DNA of 64,000 bases from Strongylocentrotus purpuratus (Eukaryota; Echinodermata; Echinoidea; Camarodonta; Strongylocentrotidae): contig NW_022145594.1 of the NCBI RefSeq assembly GCF_000002235.5, forward strand, positions 18,764,412 through 18,828,411. Direction: 5' to 3'. Numbering within the stretch: the first letter of the stretch is position 1; the number at the start of each line of letters is the position of its first letter. The translations under genes and the position numbers were made by a program. Shown piece by piece: positions 11,114-23,600 of the stretch. Under the pieces are notes generated by a model. It did no database searches. It was not told the DNA's origin and saw nothing but the letters and a program-made list of their open reading frames with translations.

Positions 11114-12336
11114 TGGTCTTTACCTTTAACATTAGCGCTGCTCACCTGTTAATGAAGAAAAACCCGTATTTCATAATAATTACACGTAATGCTATTATAG
11201 ACAACAAGCGGAGGGCCAAATTCAAATATCATGCTTATTTTTTGAGTTGCCTGCCACTACACCACAAACTAAGCACTTTTTTGTGAAAGATGTTATCATA
11301 CTACACAATATTTCATTTTTTTAAAGTATTTGTAGCAGACCCCCCGTAATCGGAGGGGGCGTCCAAAGTAGCAGCCCTTTTGAATAAAAATAGTATTTTG
11401 TGAATAACATTTTGAAGAAACCTTGACCACCATAATCTAATTAATAAAAAATTTAATTATCTACATTATGTTACCGACTTTTACGGAATCGGGACTAATT
11501 AACATCGCAAATTTAGGTCAAAACATGAGTATTTGTGATTTTATTTGCGAAAGTCTTGGTAGTTCAGGGTTTCCTTAAAATATTATTTACCAAATTACCA
11601 AAGCTAAGTTTTGTACACCAACCACCGAACTAAAAAAACACCTGAATACTTGAAAGCTTGAACTTTGAACATGTGAGGTGGTCATTCATATCATTCCTTC
11701 CTTTTTAAACAATGTTTATTTTGTGCACCGATCCATGTGTAATGCGGAGCTACACTACGCACTGCGCCTCTCTTGTTAGTTGCATACACTCAACATGTAC
11801 GCTGTAATACAACACCACTAGCTGATAGTAGAGAGGTCCTCATCACAACAGTGAAACAGTGAGGTAACGTTATGTTTTATATATTTAAAAAAAAAAGAAG
11901 CTTGACATTGATCAGATGTGGGTTATTTTGGCGAATTTTCTTCAATTTTCAAAATTTTCACAAGATTTCAAGACAGTTTTGGAGGGGCATATTTTGCCTC
12001 AAATCGTTCCAGGTTCAAAACGGGTTTCATCAATAACGTGAAATATCACTCACGTGCAAAGGTAGCTAGTACGTGGAGGGTTATGACCCAATCTTTTGAA
12101 ATTTTATGAACCGAGATACTGAATTGATAATATTGCCTTATCTTTGAATTATATCATTGTAAATATAGTTTGCAAACTGTTGATATCCATTATAGCTGAC
12201 AATTTCAATTATAATGCTTTGTCAGGTAAAGGAATTGTTTCATATTATCCAAAATACATCTTCATTTAGTCAAAAATGTCGCTTGTCAAAAGTTTAAAGA
12301 GTAGTTCCTAAGCGTTGACAATACACTCCTTACTAT
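11114..12336. other. Intergenic, nothing recognised
   Basis: No open frame with recognisable motifs is present. A short palindromic C/G patch lies near 11340-11360. Confidence 0.4.
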
Positions 12337-12534
12337 GAAGAGTAATTTGGTAGTCATATTGATTTTGTTGATTTTCATTATGGTATCTTAAGAGGAGTTT
12401 GGTAGTCATTTTATTTTGTTAATTTTTATTCTGGTTTTTGAAGAATAGTTTGGTAATCATGTTTATTTTGTTAATTTTCATTCTGGTTTATGAAGATTAG
12501 TTTGGTAGTCATGTTTGTTTTGTTCATTTTCTGT
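12337..12534. repeat. Tandem repeat, ~52 bp, about four copies
   Basis: Each unit carries GAAGAnTAnTTTGGTAGTC, followed by a TTTTGTTnATTTTCATT-like stretch and ending near TCTGGTTT. Starts are near 12337, 12389, 12440 and 12492. Units differ by several substitutions, so this is a moderately old minisatellite. Confidence 0.75.
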
Positions 12535-12891
12535 TAACCCTGTTGGGAAGTCATAAAGCCTTGTTTTGTCATGATTCCTTGCAGTAATTTTGAAATATAC
12601 CAATCACCAAAACATAAGCTGCTCTAAATACTTGATGTAAGGTGTTTCATGTGACTGTATACTGTATTCAAAATAAGAGCTTCAAGTGTTACTTCTGGAA
12701 AGAGAAATTGCAACTTGAGTAAATTCCAAGTGAACAGTAAAACGTCATGAGTAGACTGTTGCCTCTGTTGCCTCATTTTCTGTAATACATGCCCATTTTT
12801 GGTTCTCATTAGTGGATTTGCTTCCTCTCTGGTGTTTGCCCCTTATCAGATGCAAGAGGTGCCTCATTTTCACCGCTGATAAAAATTCCAT

Positions 12892-13010
12892 TTTAATATG
12901 AGAAAATCACAAATATGGCAAATAACGTATCACTCAAAAGTGGTAAGCTAACAAATGGCCATCGTAGGCCTACAAGTCAACTACATATCTTTTAGGTCAA
13001 CTACATATGT
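12892..13010. repeat. Dispersed repeat, second copy at 23880-23992
   Basis: The phrase AAAATCACAAATATGGCAAA and the following ~90 bp recur in the same orientation at 23880-23992 in the host gene's intron, with scattered differences. The family is not recognised. Confidence 0.7.
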
Positions 13011-13019
13011 GGTGATTTA

Positions 13020-13740
13020 TACAAATACACTGTCGCTCATATAGTTCGAATATTTTTGTTTTACCCCAATTGATGGAATTATTTTAAAAATAATTTTAAA
13101 ATAATAGATCTAGATAATAGTATACATTCTCAGATTTTATTGAATAATAATTTACCAATGTGTGTTTTGCGCGACTGCTAAAGCATGTGTATGCTACTAT
13201 GCTTATCAACTAGGGGACCTTTTTGTTTTGTTCACCTGTAGAATAAAGGCTGACATACACTGTTGGTCATAAAGGTGGAATAATTATTTTTACCCCAATT
13301 TATGGAATGATTTTGACAATGATTTATTCCTAATAGATCTAAGTAATAGTATACATTCTCAGATTGTTTGCGATAATAATTTGCGAGTGTTTGTTTTGTG
13401 TGACGGCTAATTAGCATGTGTGTGCTAATGTGCTAATAAATTAGGGGACCTACGCCATTAAGTCATAAATGACAGTAATGAGGATTAATGCCCCACAAAA
13501 AGGCACTAATATAGCACATCGACACGGTTTTGATCCTGGGACCTCACAGTTACGAGGCCATTGCTTTGTCACTGAACCATGACTGTACGCAGCGGGGGCT
13601 AGGGTAGGGGGCAGTTTCCATAAATATAAACAAAAACAGAAAATGCAATAACTTTTCAACAATTTATTGCATTTTACCCCGGTCCCCCAAATAAACAAAT
13701 CCTCTGTGCGCCCATGCCTTGAGCCATAATGATATATAAT
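13020..13740 (-). repeat. Composite dispersed repeat with a tRNA-like SINE part
   Basis: A ~195-bp unit containing AGTATACATTCTCAGATT is present twice in direct tandem (about 13025-13220 and 13260-13450). The second copy plus the adjoining 13450-13640 recur in inverted orientation at about 29590-29985. The 13500-13600 part, read on the minus strand, has Pol III A-box-like (TGGTTCAGTG) and B-box-like (AGGATCAAAACC) segments, suggesting a tRNA-derived SINE head. Confidence 0.6.
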
Positions 13741-13923
13741 GCCGATATGTGTTTGATCAATGGCAACTCTGAAACCCAGAACATTGTTAAGAAGTGAGTA
13801 CATTTTTTTGATTTTTCTCAAACAGGATGTCACTGCCCTGCTTCTCTTATTTTTATACATTGCATGCTTCTGTTTACGTCGACTTGATTCCAAAGTGGAT
13901 TCCCAAAGTGGATTTCCCTTTAA

Positions 13924-14445
13924 AGATACTATGTCCCTTTTGCAGCCAACATAAAATTATGTAGAACTTTGCAGAAATTATGAATATGTCATGTATGTGC
14001 TATCTGTGAATTTTAAATGTTAGTAGTGTCCTAGTATTCAAATTATGCAAGGAAACCCATTTACTTGCTAGACTTCACTGTCAGACACTATTGAGTGACT
14101 GATTGGCTTCTTTGGTAATAACATACATAAAATGAGCTGTAAAGGGTACATAAGCATTTGTCTACATCAATAACCCACTTCTTGTAATGGCCAAAATTAA
14201 ACTATTTGAATCTTTGCGCGGCACAAAACGTACGACCATTCGGTTCAATGGTCTGAAAATCTGACTATTACTTCCTGACTTGGTAGCACTTAAGTCGATT
14301 CAACTACTAAAAGTCGTCATTTTTCCACTTAAAGAATTTTCAATTCAAGTTTTTTTTTAGGGAAGTTCAAATTAGTATTATCTTTCAAAAGCCGTTGGAA
14401 TTTAACTTTTTCAGTTTGAGGGCCTGCAAATGGGACATAGGACCT
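13924..14445 (+). mobile_element. TTAA-flanked MITE, copy A
   Basis: The termini are inverted: AGATACTATGTCCCTTTTGC on the left and, read inward from the right, AGGTCCTATGTCCCATTTGC. Both ends abut TTAA (13920-13923, 14446-14449), which fits a TTAA target duplication as in Kolobok or piggyBac elements. A second copy in the opposite orientation lies at 24327-24868. There is no coding capacity. Confidence 0.75.
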
Positions 14446-14589
14446 TTAAACTACTGGAAATAAGGCAAAAATAAGATTAGGACAGTCACTGCATCTTCTT
14501 GCTTGACAAGTGCTCTTCCTGGTAGAAATAATAGTCCAAAATTTTACCATTATCTGTCGAGCTGAATACTATTTGTATCCTCCATGCAG

Positions 14590-14610
14590 GTCATCTCGTA
14601 CACTTCGAAG
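14590..14610 (+). other. Possible acceptor and 5' UTR start of the ZU5/death-domain gene
   Basis: A pyrimidine-rich TCCTCCATGCAG stretch ends at 14589, 21 nt before the first ATG. This suggests an upstream noncoding exon, which I could not place. Confidence 0.35.
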
Positions 14611-17600
14611 ATGGCCGACGATCCAGCTAGGAGGCCTAAAGAGCAGGTCAAGGTTGGCAAGGTATGTAAATGGAACCAGATAACACCAACTATTTTTATT
14701 TCAACTTTCTATGTTAGGTTCATAGAAGAAAGGCTTCATTGATTATACAACTTTTCAAGTTGGAGAAGCATCTGAAAATATCCATACCCATGTAGTGCGA
14801 ATTGAATTAAATTTGTAGATTTTGGAGATGTCTGAACTTCTGAACATTATATTTGTGAGGCAATGAAATTTATGTTACACTATTAAAACCTACATTTTTC
14901 ATGTGTATCTTTCTGAGATTATGACAAGCAAACATTTGACCTCTACCAGTGGACATTGAAATGCTTAAATTGTCACTCGTACTTGGAAAGAAGCTACATT
15001 TTAATGTAAATATGCTTTAATTTATTTTTTAGTCGATCAAGCAGAAAGGAGGAAATAGGTCTGGTGATTCAACTACAAAACGGGCTGACCCATCCAAGGT
15101 TTGTGTGCATGAAACTTTCAATTCCATTTCTTACTTTGGGTCCAAGTTTATACTCAACATGACCTTTTACTTTATAAACAGACACGATTTTTCATTGCCA
15201 TGATTATGGTTTTATAAAATGCCTTCACTTAAAAAGCTGTGACAGCTACAGTAAATAATAAGAAGGAATAAAGCTTGTGTAGTCTGCCTGGTCAGAAATA
15301 CCAGTCTTTCCCATGGAAAACATTGATCTCTTTTGGTCCTTAGAAACCAGGCACAATATTTAGATGTATGATCATATAGTGGTTACTTGTCTTTCCAAAT
15401 GTTTATTTTTCCGAAGGTTTATATATTTCAAAACAGATTTCCCATACCTTTAAATTCCCCTTAGGGAAACAACTCCAAAACAACCCTCTTTTTGGTCACA
15501 ATGTCCTGTTGGGATCACATGCTTTATAAATGCTCTTAAATTCTTCCTTAACTCTTTTCAGATAAGCAAGACAGCCGACCAAGAGTCGTCTGGATCCGCA
15601 ACTATAGAATTCGGGGTTTGTATGCACAAATTAATTGTAGCCATCTATCGTTGCTGCCTAATCCATGTATTTGGTTGTTAAGCTTGTGTAATCTACTTTG
15701 TCAAAAAAAAATCAGTCTTCCCCGTAGAAAACAATGATCTCTTTTGGTACCTAGATACCCGGCACAATGTTTAGATATATGATCGTATAGGGGTTACTTC
15801 CAAAGATATATTCTTCTAAGGTTTCATATTTCCAAAACACTAATTCCCCATTCCTTCAATATCCCCTTTGTGGGGGGAGATTTAGGGTCAAAACATTATA
15901 TTTTGATCCCATGCTTTATAAATACCTTTAAATCCTTCCTGAACTTTTTTCATATGATGATACAGATCTACAAAATAAACATTACAATCACTCAAGGGTT
16001 GTATTTATAACTTGTAGCCATCGATCATTGTTGCCCAAGTCCATTTATTATGTTGGTATGCTAAAGAAAATTTGATTCTTTGTATCTTCCTATGTCCATT
16101 ATGTAGGCATATCTAAACACATCCAAAGAAAAGCAAATTTATTTTTCAGGGGGAAGGGGTAATTGTTTTCCAGGGGTAAATTTCCAGGGGTTGATTGTCC
16201 TGATACGGCTACTCACAAAAGTAGAGGACCTCTTTGAAACTATTTTCTGAGGTAATAGGAGCACAGAAAATCTGTTTCCATATCAAAATACAACGGTACA
16301 TTATAGGTATGAGGTTGTGATGACCAAATATGTATCAGGTATCCAAAATTTGATTTAAAGGCCCAAATTTAACATAACATTTTAAGAGCATCAGACTATA
16401 GTGAGATGATTTTATTTCTAAAGACATTTAGAAGTGTGCTATACTAAAAATAATTGTCATGCCGACCAATATGAAATCATAGTAGGGGGCACCTAAATGC
16501 CCCCCCCCCCCCCCTAAGCGCCCTGAGGTTATTCGCAACAGCTCAATAGGAAATGCATCTTCTATCGGAAATAGGAAATGCATTTATGTGAAAAATCATG
16601 TATTTTACCTACTCATTAATTAAACAATATGCTGTATGATGTGATGAACCCATCGAGGAAAGTCATGGAAAATAAATTGTACACGGCAGGGTATGTAAAT
16701 GGAACCAGATAACACCAACTATTTTTATTTCAACTTTCTATGTTTGGTTCATAGAAGAAAGGCTTCATTGATTATACAACTTTTCAAGTTGGAGAAGCAT
16801 CTGAAAATATCCATACCCATGTAGTGCGAATTGAATTAAATTTGTAAATTTTGGAGATGTCTGAACTTCTGAACATTATATTTGTGAGGCAATTAAATTT
16901 ATGTTACACTATTAAAACCTACATTTTTCATGTGTATCTTTCTGAGATTATGACAAGCAAACTTTTGACCTCTACCAGTGGACATTGAAATGCTTAAATT
17001 GTCACTCGTACTTGGAAAGAAGCTACATTTTAATGTAAATATGCTTTAATTTATTTTTTAGTCGATCAAGCAGAAAGGAGGAAATAGGTCTGGTGATTCA
17101 ACTACAAAACGGGCTGACCCATCCAAGGTTTGTGTGCTTGAAACTTTCAATTCCATTTCTTACTTTGGGTCCAAGTTTATACTCAACATGACCTTTTACT
17201 TTATAAACAGACACGATTTTTCATTGCCATGATTATCGTTTAAAAAATGCCTTCACTTAAAAAGCTGTGAAAGCTACAGTAAATAATAAGAAGGAATAAA
17301 GCTTGTGTAGTCTGCCTGGTCAGAAATATCAGTCTTTCCCATGGAAAACATTGATCTCTTTTGGTACTTAAAAACCAGGCACAATATTTAGATATATGAT
17401 CATATAGTGGTTACTTGTCTTTCCAAATGTTTATTTTTCCGAAGGTTTATATATTTCAAAACAGATTTCCCATACCTTTAAATTCCCCTTAGGGAAACAA
17501 CTCCAAAACAACCCTCTTTTTGGTCACAATGTCCTGTTGGGATCACATGCTTTATAAATGCTCTTAAATTCTTCCTCAACTCTTTTCAGATAAGCAAGAC

Positions 17601-20600
17601 AGCCGACCAAGAGTCGTCTGGATCCGCAACTATAGAATTTGGGGTTTGTATGCACAAATTAATGGTAGCCATCTATCATAATAATAATAATAATAATTGC
17701 AGTGCTTATATAGCGCCTAACACTTACTTTGTCAGAAGTCTCTAAGCGCTCTACAATAATGCAGCATAATTTTTCATTGCTGCCTAATTCATGTATTTGG
17801 TTGTTAAGCTTGTGTAATCTACCTTGTTAAAAAAAATCAGTCTTTCCCGTAGAAAACAATGATCTCTTTTGGTACCTAGATACCCGGCACAATGTTTAGA
17901 TATATGATCGTATAGGGGTTACTTCCAAAGATATATTCTTCTAAGGTTTCATATTTCCAAAACACTAATTCCCCATACTTTCAATATCCCCTTTGTGGGG
18001 GGGGGGGGGGATTTAGGGACAAAACATTATATTTTGATCCCATGCTTTAAAAATACCTTTAAATCCTTCCTGAACTTTTTTCATATGATAATACAGATCT
18101 ACAAAATAAACATTACAATCACTCAAGGGTTGTATTTATAACTTGTAGCCATCGATCATTGTTGCCCAAGTCCATTTATTATGTTGGTATGCTAAAGAAA
18201 ATTTGATTCTTTGTATCTTCCTATGTCCATTATGTAGGCATATCTAAACACATCCAAAGAAAAGCAAATTTATTTTTCAGGGGGAAGGGGTAATTGTTTT
18301 CCAGGGGTAAATTTCCAGGGGTTGATTGTCCTGATACGGCTACTCACAAAAGTAGAGGACTTCTTTGAAACTAATTTCTGAGGTAATCGGAGCACAGAAA
18401 ATCTGTTTCCATATCAAAATACAACGGTACATTATAGGTATGAGGTTGTGATGACCAAATATGTATCAGGTATCCAAAATTTGATTTAAAGGCCCAAATT
18501 TAACATAACATTTTAAGAGCATCAGACTATAGTGAGATGATTTTATTTCTAAAGACATTTAGAAGTGTGCTATACTAAAAATAATTGTCATGCCGACCAA
18601 TATGAAATCATAGTAGGGGCACCTGAATGCCCCCCCCCCCCCCAGGCGCCCTGAGGTTATTTGCAACAGCTCAATAGGAAATGCATCTTCTATCGGAAAT
18701 AGGAAATGCATTTATGTGAAAAATCATGTATTTTACCTACTCATTAATTAAACAATATGCTGTATGATGTGATGAACCCATCGAGGAAAGTCATGGATAA
18801 TAAATTGTACACGTCAGGGTATGTAAATGGAACCAGATAACACCAACTATTTTTATTTTCAACTTTCTATGTTTGGTTCATAGAAGAAAGGCTTTATTGA
18901 TTATACAACTTTTCAAGTTGGAGAAGCATCTGAAAATATCCATACCCGTGTAGTGCGAATTGAATTAAATTTGTAGATTTTGGAGATGTCTGAACTTCTG
19001 AACATTATATTTGTGAGGCAATGAAATTTATGTTACACTATTAAAACCTACATTTTCCATGTGTATCTTTCTGAGATTATGACAAGCAAACTTTTGACCT
19101 CTGCCAGTGGACATTGAAATGCTTAAATTGTCACTCGTACTTGGAAAGAAGCTACATTTTAATGTAAATATGCTTTAATTTATTTTTTAGTCGATCAAGC
19201 AGAAAGGAGGAAATAGGTCTGGTGATTCAACTACAAACCTGGCTGACCCATCCAAGGTTTGTGTGCTTGAAACTTTCAATTCCATTTCTTACTTTGGGTC
19301 CAAGTTTATACTCAACATGACCTTTTACTTTATAAACAGACACGATTTTTCATTGCCATGATTATGGTTTTATAAAATGCCTTCACTTAAAAAGCTGTGA
19401 AAGCTACAGTAAATAATAAGAAGGAATAAAGCTTGTGTAGTCTGCCTGGTCAGAAATACCAGTCTTTCCCATGGAAAACATTGATCTCTTTTGGTCCTTA
19501 GAAACCAGGCACAATATTTAGATGTATGATCATATAGTGGTTACTTGTCTTTCCAAATGTTTATTTTTCCGAAGGTTTATATATTTCAAAACAGATTTCC
19601 CATACCTTTAAATTCCCCTTAGGGAAACAACTCCAAAACAACCCTCTTTTTGGTCACAATGTCCTGTTGGGATCACATGCTTTATAAATGCTCTTAAATT
19701 CTTCCTTAACTCTTTTCAGATAAGCAAGACAGCCGACCAAGAGTCGTCTGGATCCGCAACTATAGAATTCGGGGTTTGTATGCACAAATTAATTGTAGCC
19801 ATCTATCGTTGCTGCCTAATCCATGTATTTGGTTGTTAAGCTTGTGTAATCTACTTTGTCAAAAAAAAATCAGTCTTCCCCGTAGAAAACAATGATCTCT
19901 TTTGGTACCTAGATACCCGGCACAATGTTTAGATATATGATCGTATAGGGGTTACTTCCAAAGATATATTCTTCTAAGGTTTCATATTTCCAAAACACTA
20001 ATTCCCCATACCTTCAATATCCCCTTTGTGGGGGGAGATTTAGGGTCAAAACATTATATTTTGATCCCATGCTTTATAAATACCTTTAAATCCTTCCTGA
20101 ACTTTTTTCATATGATGATACAGATCTACAAAATAAACATTACAATCACTCAAGGGTTGTATTTATAACTTGTAGCCATCGATCATTGTTGCCCAAGTCC
20201 ATTTATTATGTTGGTATGCTAAAGAAAATTTGATTCTTTGTATCTTCCTATGTCCATTATGTAGGCATATCTAAACACATCCAAAGAAAAGCAAATTTAT
20301 TTGTCAGGGGGAAGGGGTAATTGTTTTCCAGGGGTAAATTTCCAGGGGTTGATTGTCCTGATACGGCTACTCACAAAAGTAGAGGACCTCTTTGAAACTA
20401 TTTTCTGAGGTAATCGGAGCACAGAAAATCTGTTTCCATATCAAAATACAACGGTACATTATAGGTATGAGGTTGTGATGACCAAATATGTATCAGGTAT
20501 CCAAAATTTGATTTAAAGGCCCAAATTTAACATAACATTTTAAGAGCATCAGACTATAGTGAGATGATTTTATTTCTAAAGACATGTAGAAGTGTGCTTT

Positions 20601-23600
20601 ACTAAAAATAATTGTCATGCCGACCAATATGAAATCATAGTAGGGGCACCTGAATGCCCCCCCCCCCCAGGCGCCCTGAGGTTGTTCGCAACAGCTCAAT
20701 AGGAAATGCATCTTCTATCGGAAATAGGAAATGCATTTATGTGAAAAATCATGTATTTTACCTACTCATTAATTAAACAATATGCTGTATGATGTGATGA
20801 ACCCATCGAGGAAAGTCATGGATAATAAATTGTACACGGCAGGCATCTACGCCTAATACATTAAAATGATTGAGGTCCTTTTCCTCCATTTTGCTTTTCT
20901 TTTGGTTGAAGAACCCTGTTCTAGCCCATCTGCCTTGGAATTATCCAAGAGAAAGTTGACAAAATAATGCTGTTTATAATGTAAATTCACATTAATTAGG
21001 CTCTTTGTAGAGTAAGAAATATCTTATGAGAACTTTTCATGTTTTCCTATTACATTTCATAGTTAACAGGAGTTCTACGGCACACTCGAAGACTGGTTTT
21101 ACAAGATGTGCGTAGCTCATCATCTTTCAGGCTGAGGCGAGGAGGTACGTAAACAAATATCAGATAAGATTCAATATCATTACGCGAAAATCATGGTGTT
21201 GAAACCCTTTAAAAAGCATTACAGTCATGTAACATGTATTGCATTGTTATGGCTTTAAAATCATCTAATAATTTTTTTTATTTCAAGCTAACGAAATGAA
21301 TAAAAACTTCTTTATTAAACAGGCATACTGTATGACCATGTAGGTCTTTTCCCCTTTTCTCCCAATTTGGTTTACAACATGTTCTAAAAAAAAGAAATAC
21401 AAATGACAGGAATTTCTTCTGAGAACACGCACAAAATAGTATATTTTGCCTGAAAATATATTATATGCCTTTTCAAGCATTTTATAAAGAATTTATCCAC
21501 TTTCATCTCCCGTCAGACACTGAATAAAGGAGTACATGTGAGTTAAATATTGAATTAGTTCATGTAAAGGCGGCTAACTTGAGGATGAACGTGTTCTCAA
21601 AAATACAGGTAGGCAGTATCTAGGACATTTGGAATAAAAATATGCCAGCCTGTGTGTACGAATGTTCAATATGAAGACATACACCTGTCCATGTTTGCAT
21701 GATCATCATCATAGTAGAGGAGTTTAGTGGATATGGTTCGCATGGTTTAGGGATCAAGTCCAGTCGCAGCACTAAAATGCTTTGGAAATACATGAATCTA
21801 AAATTTGCCACTCTTCACTTGTGGTAAATGGAAACCCTATACTGGAAGTTATTCTTTGCACCGGTGCTTTAGGGCAGCTTGGCTGAAGCCAGGGTACTTT
21901 ATAATAGGACTTTCTAGGCACCTTGAGCATCCGTTGGCATATACATATGGTTATTGATATTTGTATGATAATGATTTGTATTATTATTACCGTTATTATT
22001 ATCATTATTATTATTATATATTGTTATAGTTAAATTTATTAAACTGTACAACATAAAGCTATCATGATGCCATCAAGTCACGAAGTTACTTAATTCCTAT
22101 TGTTCCTTTAATATGTGGTGTCTACATCATGCAAAGTACATGTAGTGTCAATCTACAACATTCAGTAATTCAGTAAAATATGGATATATTTTTATAAAGT
22201 CTTTTAATTTACAACATGTGTTTGATGGAGCCATAACTGAGATCAGGATAAAAAGAGAAAGAAAATATTTTGAGGGGTCTTTTAACTCTTACAGTACTGA
22301 TCTAGACACCCCCATTTTAGATTAAATTTATCATAGTGCTTGTTGAAATAGTCTTTACAAAATATCATTTTGGTAAACATCTTATGTGGAATGAACGGCA
22401 TTTATTAACTAGAAAGATATGCTAGATAGATTATATGATTGTGTTATTTTTTTGTCTTCATATCAATTACCTCAGGCTCACCGCAATATTTTAAACATTT
22501 ATTAAAGAATGCTGTATAGTGTACTTTCCTGAGATTTGGGAGGCCACAAAAATGGGTTGTTTTTATTGTCTTTTTTTTATTCAGGCAAGAAATCTGGGCG
22601 GAACACTGTTATTAGGGGTGATGCTGGACTGGAGCTACATGTAATCAAGTGGATGAGCATCGATGATGAGACTCATCTTGTACTAAGGGATGCCTATTTC
22701 CTCGGAGATGACATATCCATACTGGCTCCATTGTGTCCGACAGTAAAGCATTTCTCCATTGATTTCCACACGATACGTCTACTTCCATTTACCCTCATGT
22801 CTACGCATATGCGTGTGCCTATGAGATCTGTCATCACAGTTTGCATTAAGTCCCTGTATTGTCTTGGAAATCTCCAGGAGACACTATCGGAGGTCGGTAA
22901 TTTGTTTCCAGATGCACAGATTCTAGATATGCAAATAGGGATTCTAAATTCTCCATCCGATCAAGCATACTCTCATGAGGTCTATTCATCATCATCCTTA
23001 AGGGAGCTTAAATTAAGATTTGAGGGGAGGTATGATATCACTACAGACAACCTGTTAATGGATATTTCTACCTCCTGTCCAAATATCGTATCACTGGTGT
23101 TATCAGGCTTTGGAAGATGTCCATCGAACAAGTCAGGCAAAGAAATTACATCATGCAAGATGCTACATCTGACCAAAATCCATCTTGAATCATTTGGAAC
23201 GGATAATCGCCACAGATTTGAAACATTAACGAGTATATTTTATGTATTTCATGTGATAAGTCCACGTTTGAGGTTTGTTGAGGCAAAGAAGGTGCAGCTA
23301 GGAGGTGCAGAGTTTGCCTCTGCTAAGTGGTCCCGAACATCTTCAGGTTATGAGCTACAACTTGAAGATGCATCATCAGCTGTACCAATGGCTGACCTAA
23401 TGCATCTTGTGTCAAATGAACTCGAAGAAGTAACTGTCCTGACATTTGACAGGTGTAATGTTGACATTCCTCAGAGTATCAGTCATCCACCGCATAGCAC
23501 AAGGGAAGAGAGTTCGCTTCAAGAACTCAAGTTCTTAAATGTGGAATGCCCGTTGTCTCAAACTGACATCAACAAACTTTCAGAGATGTATCCATATGTA

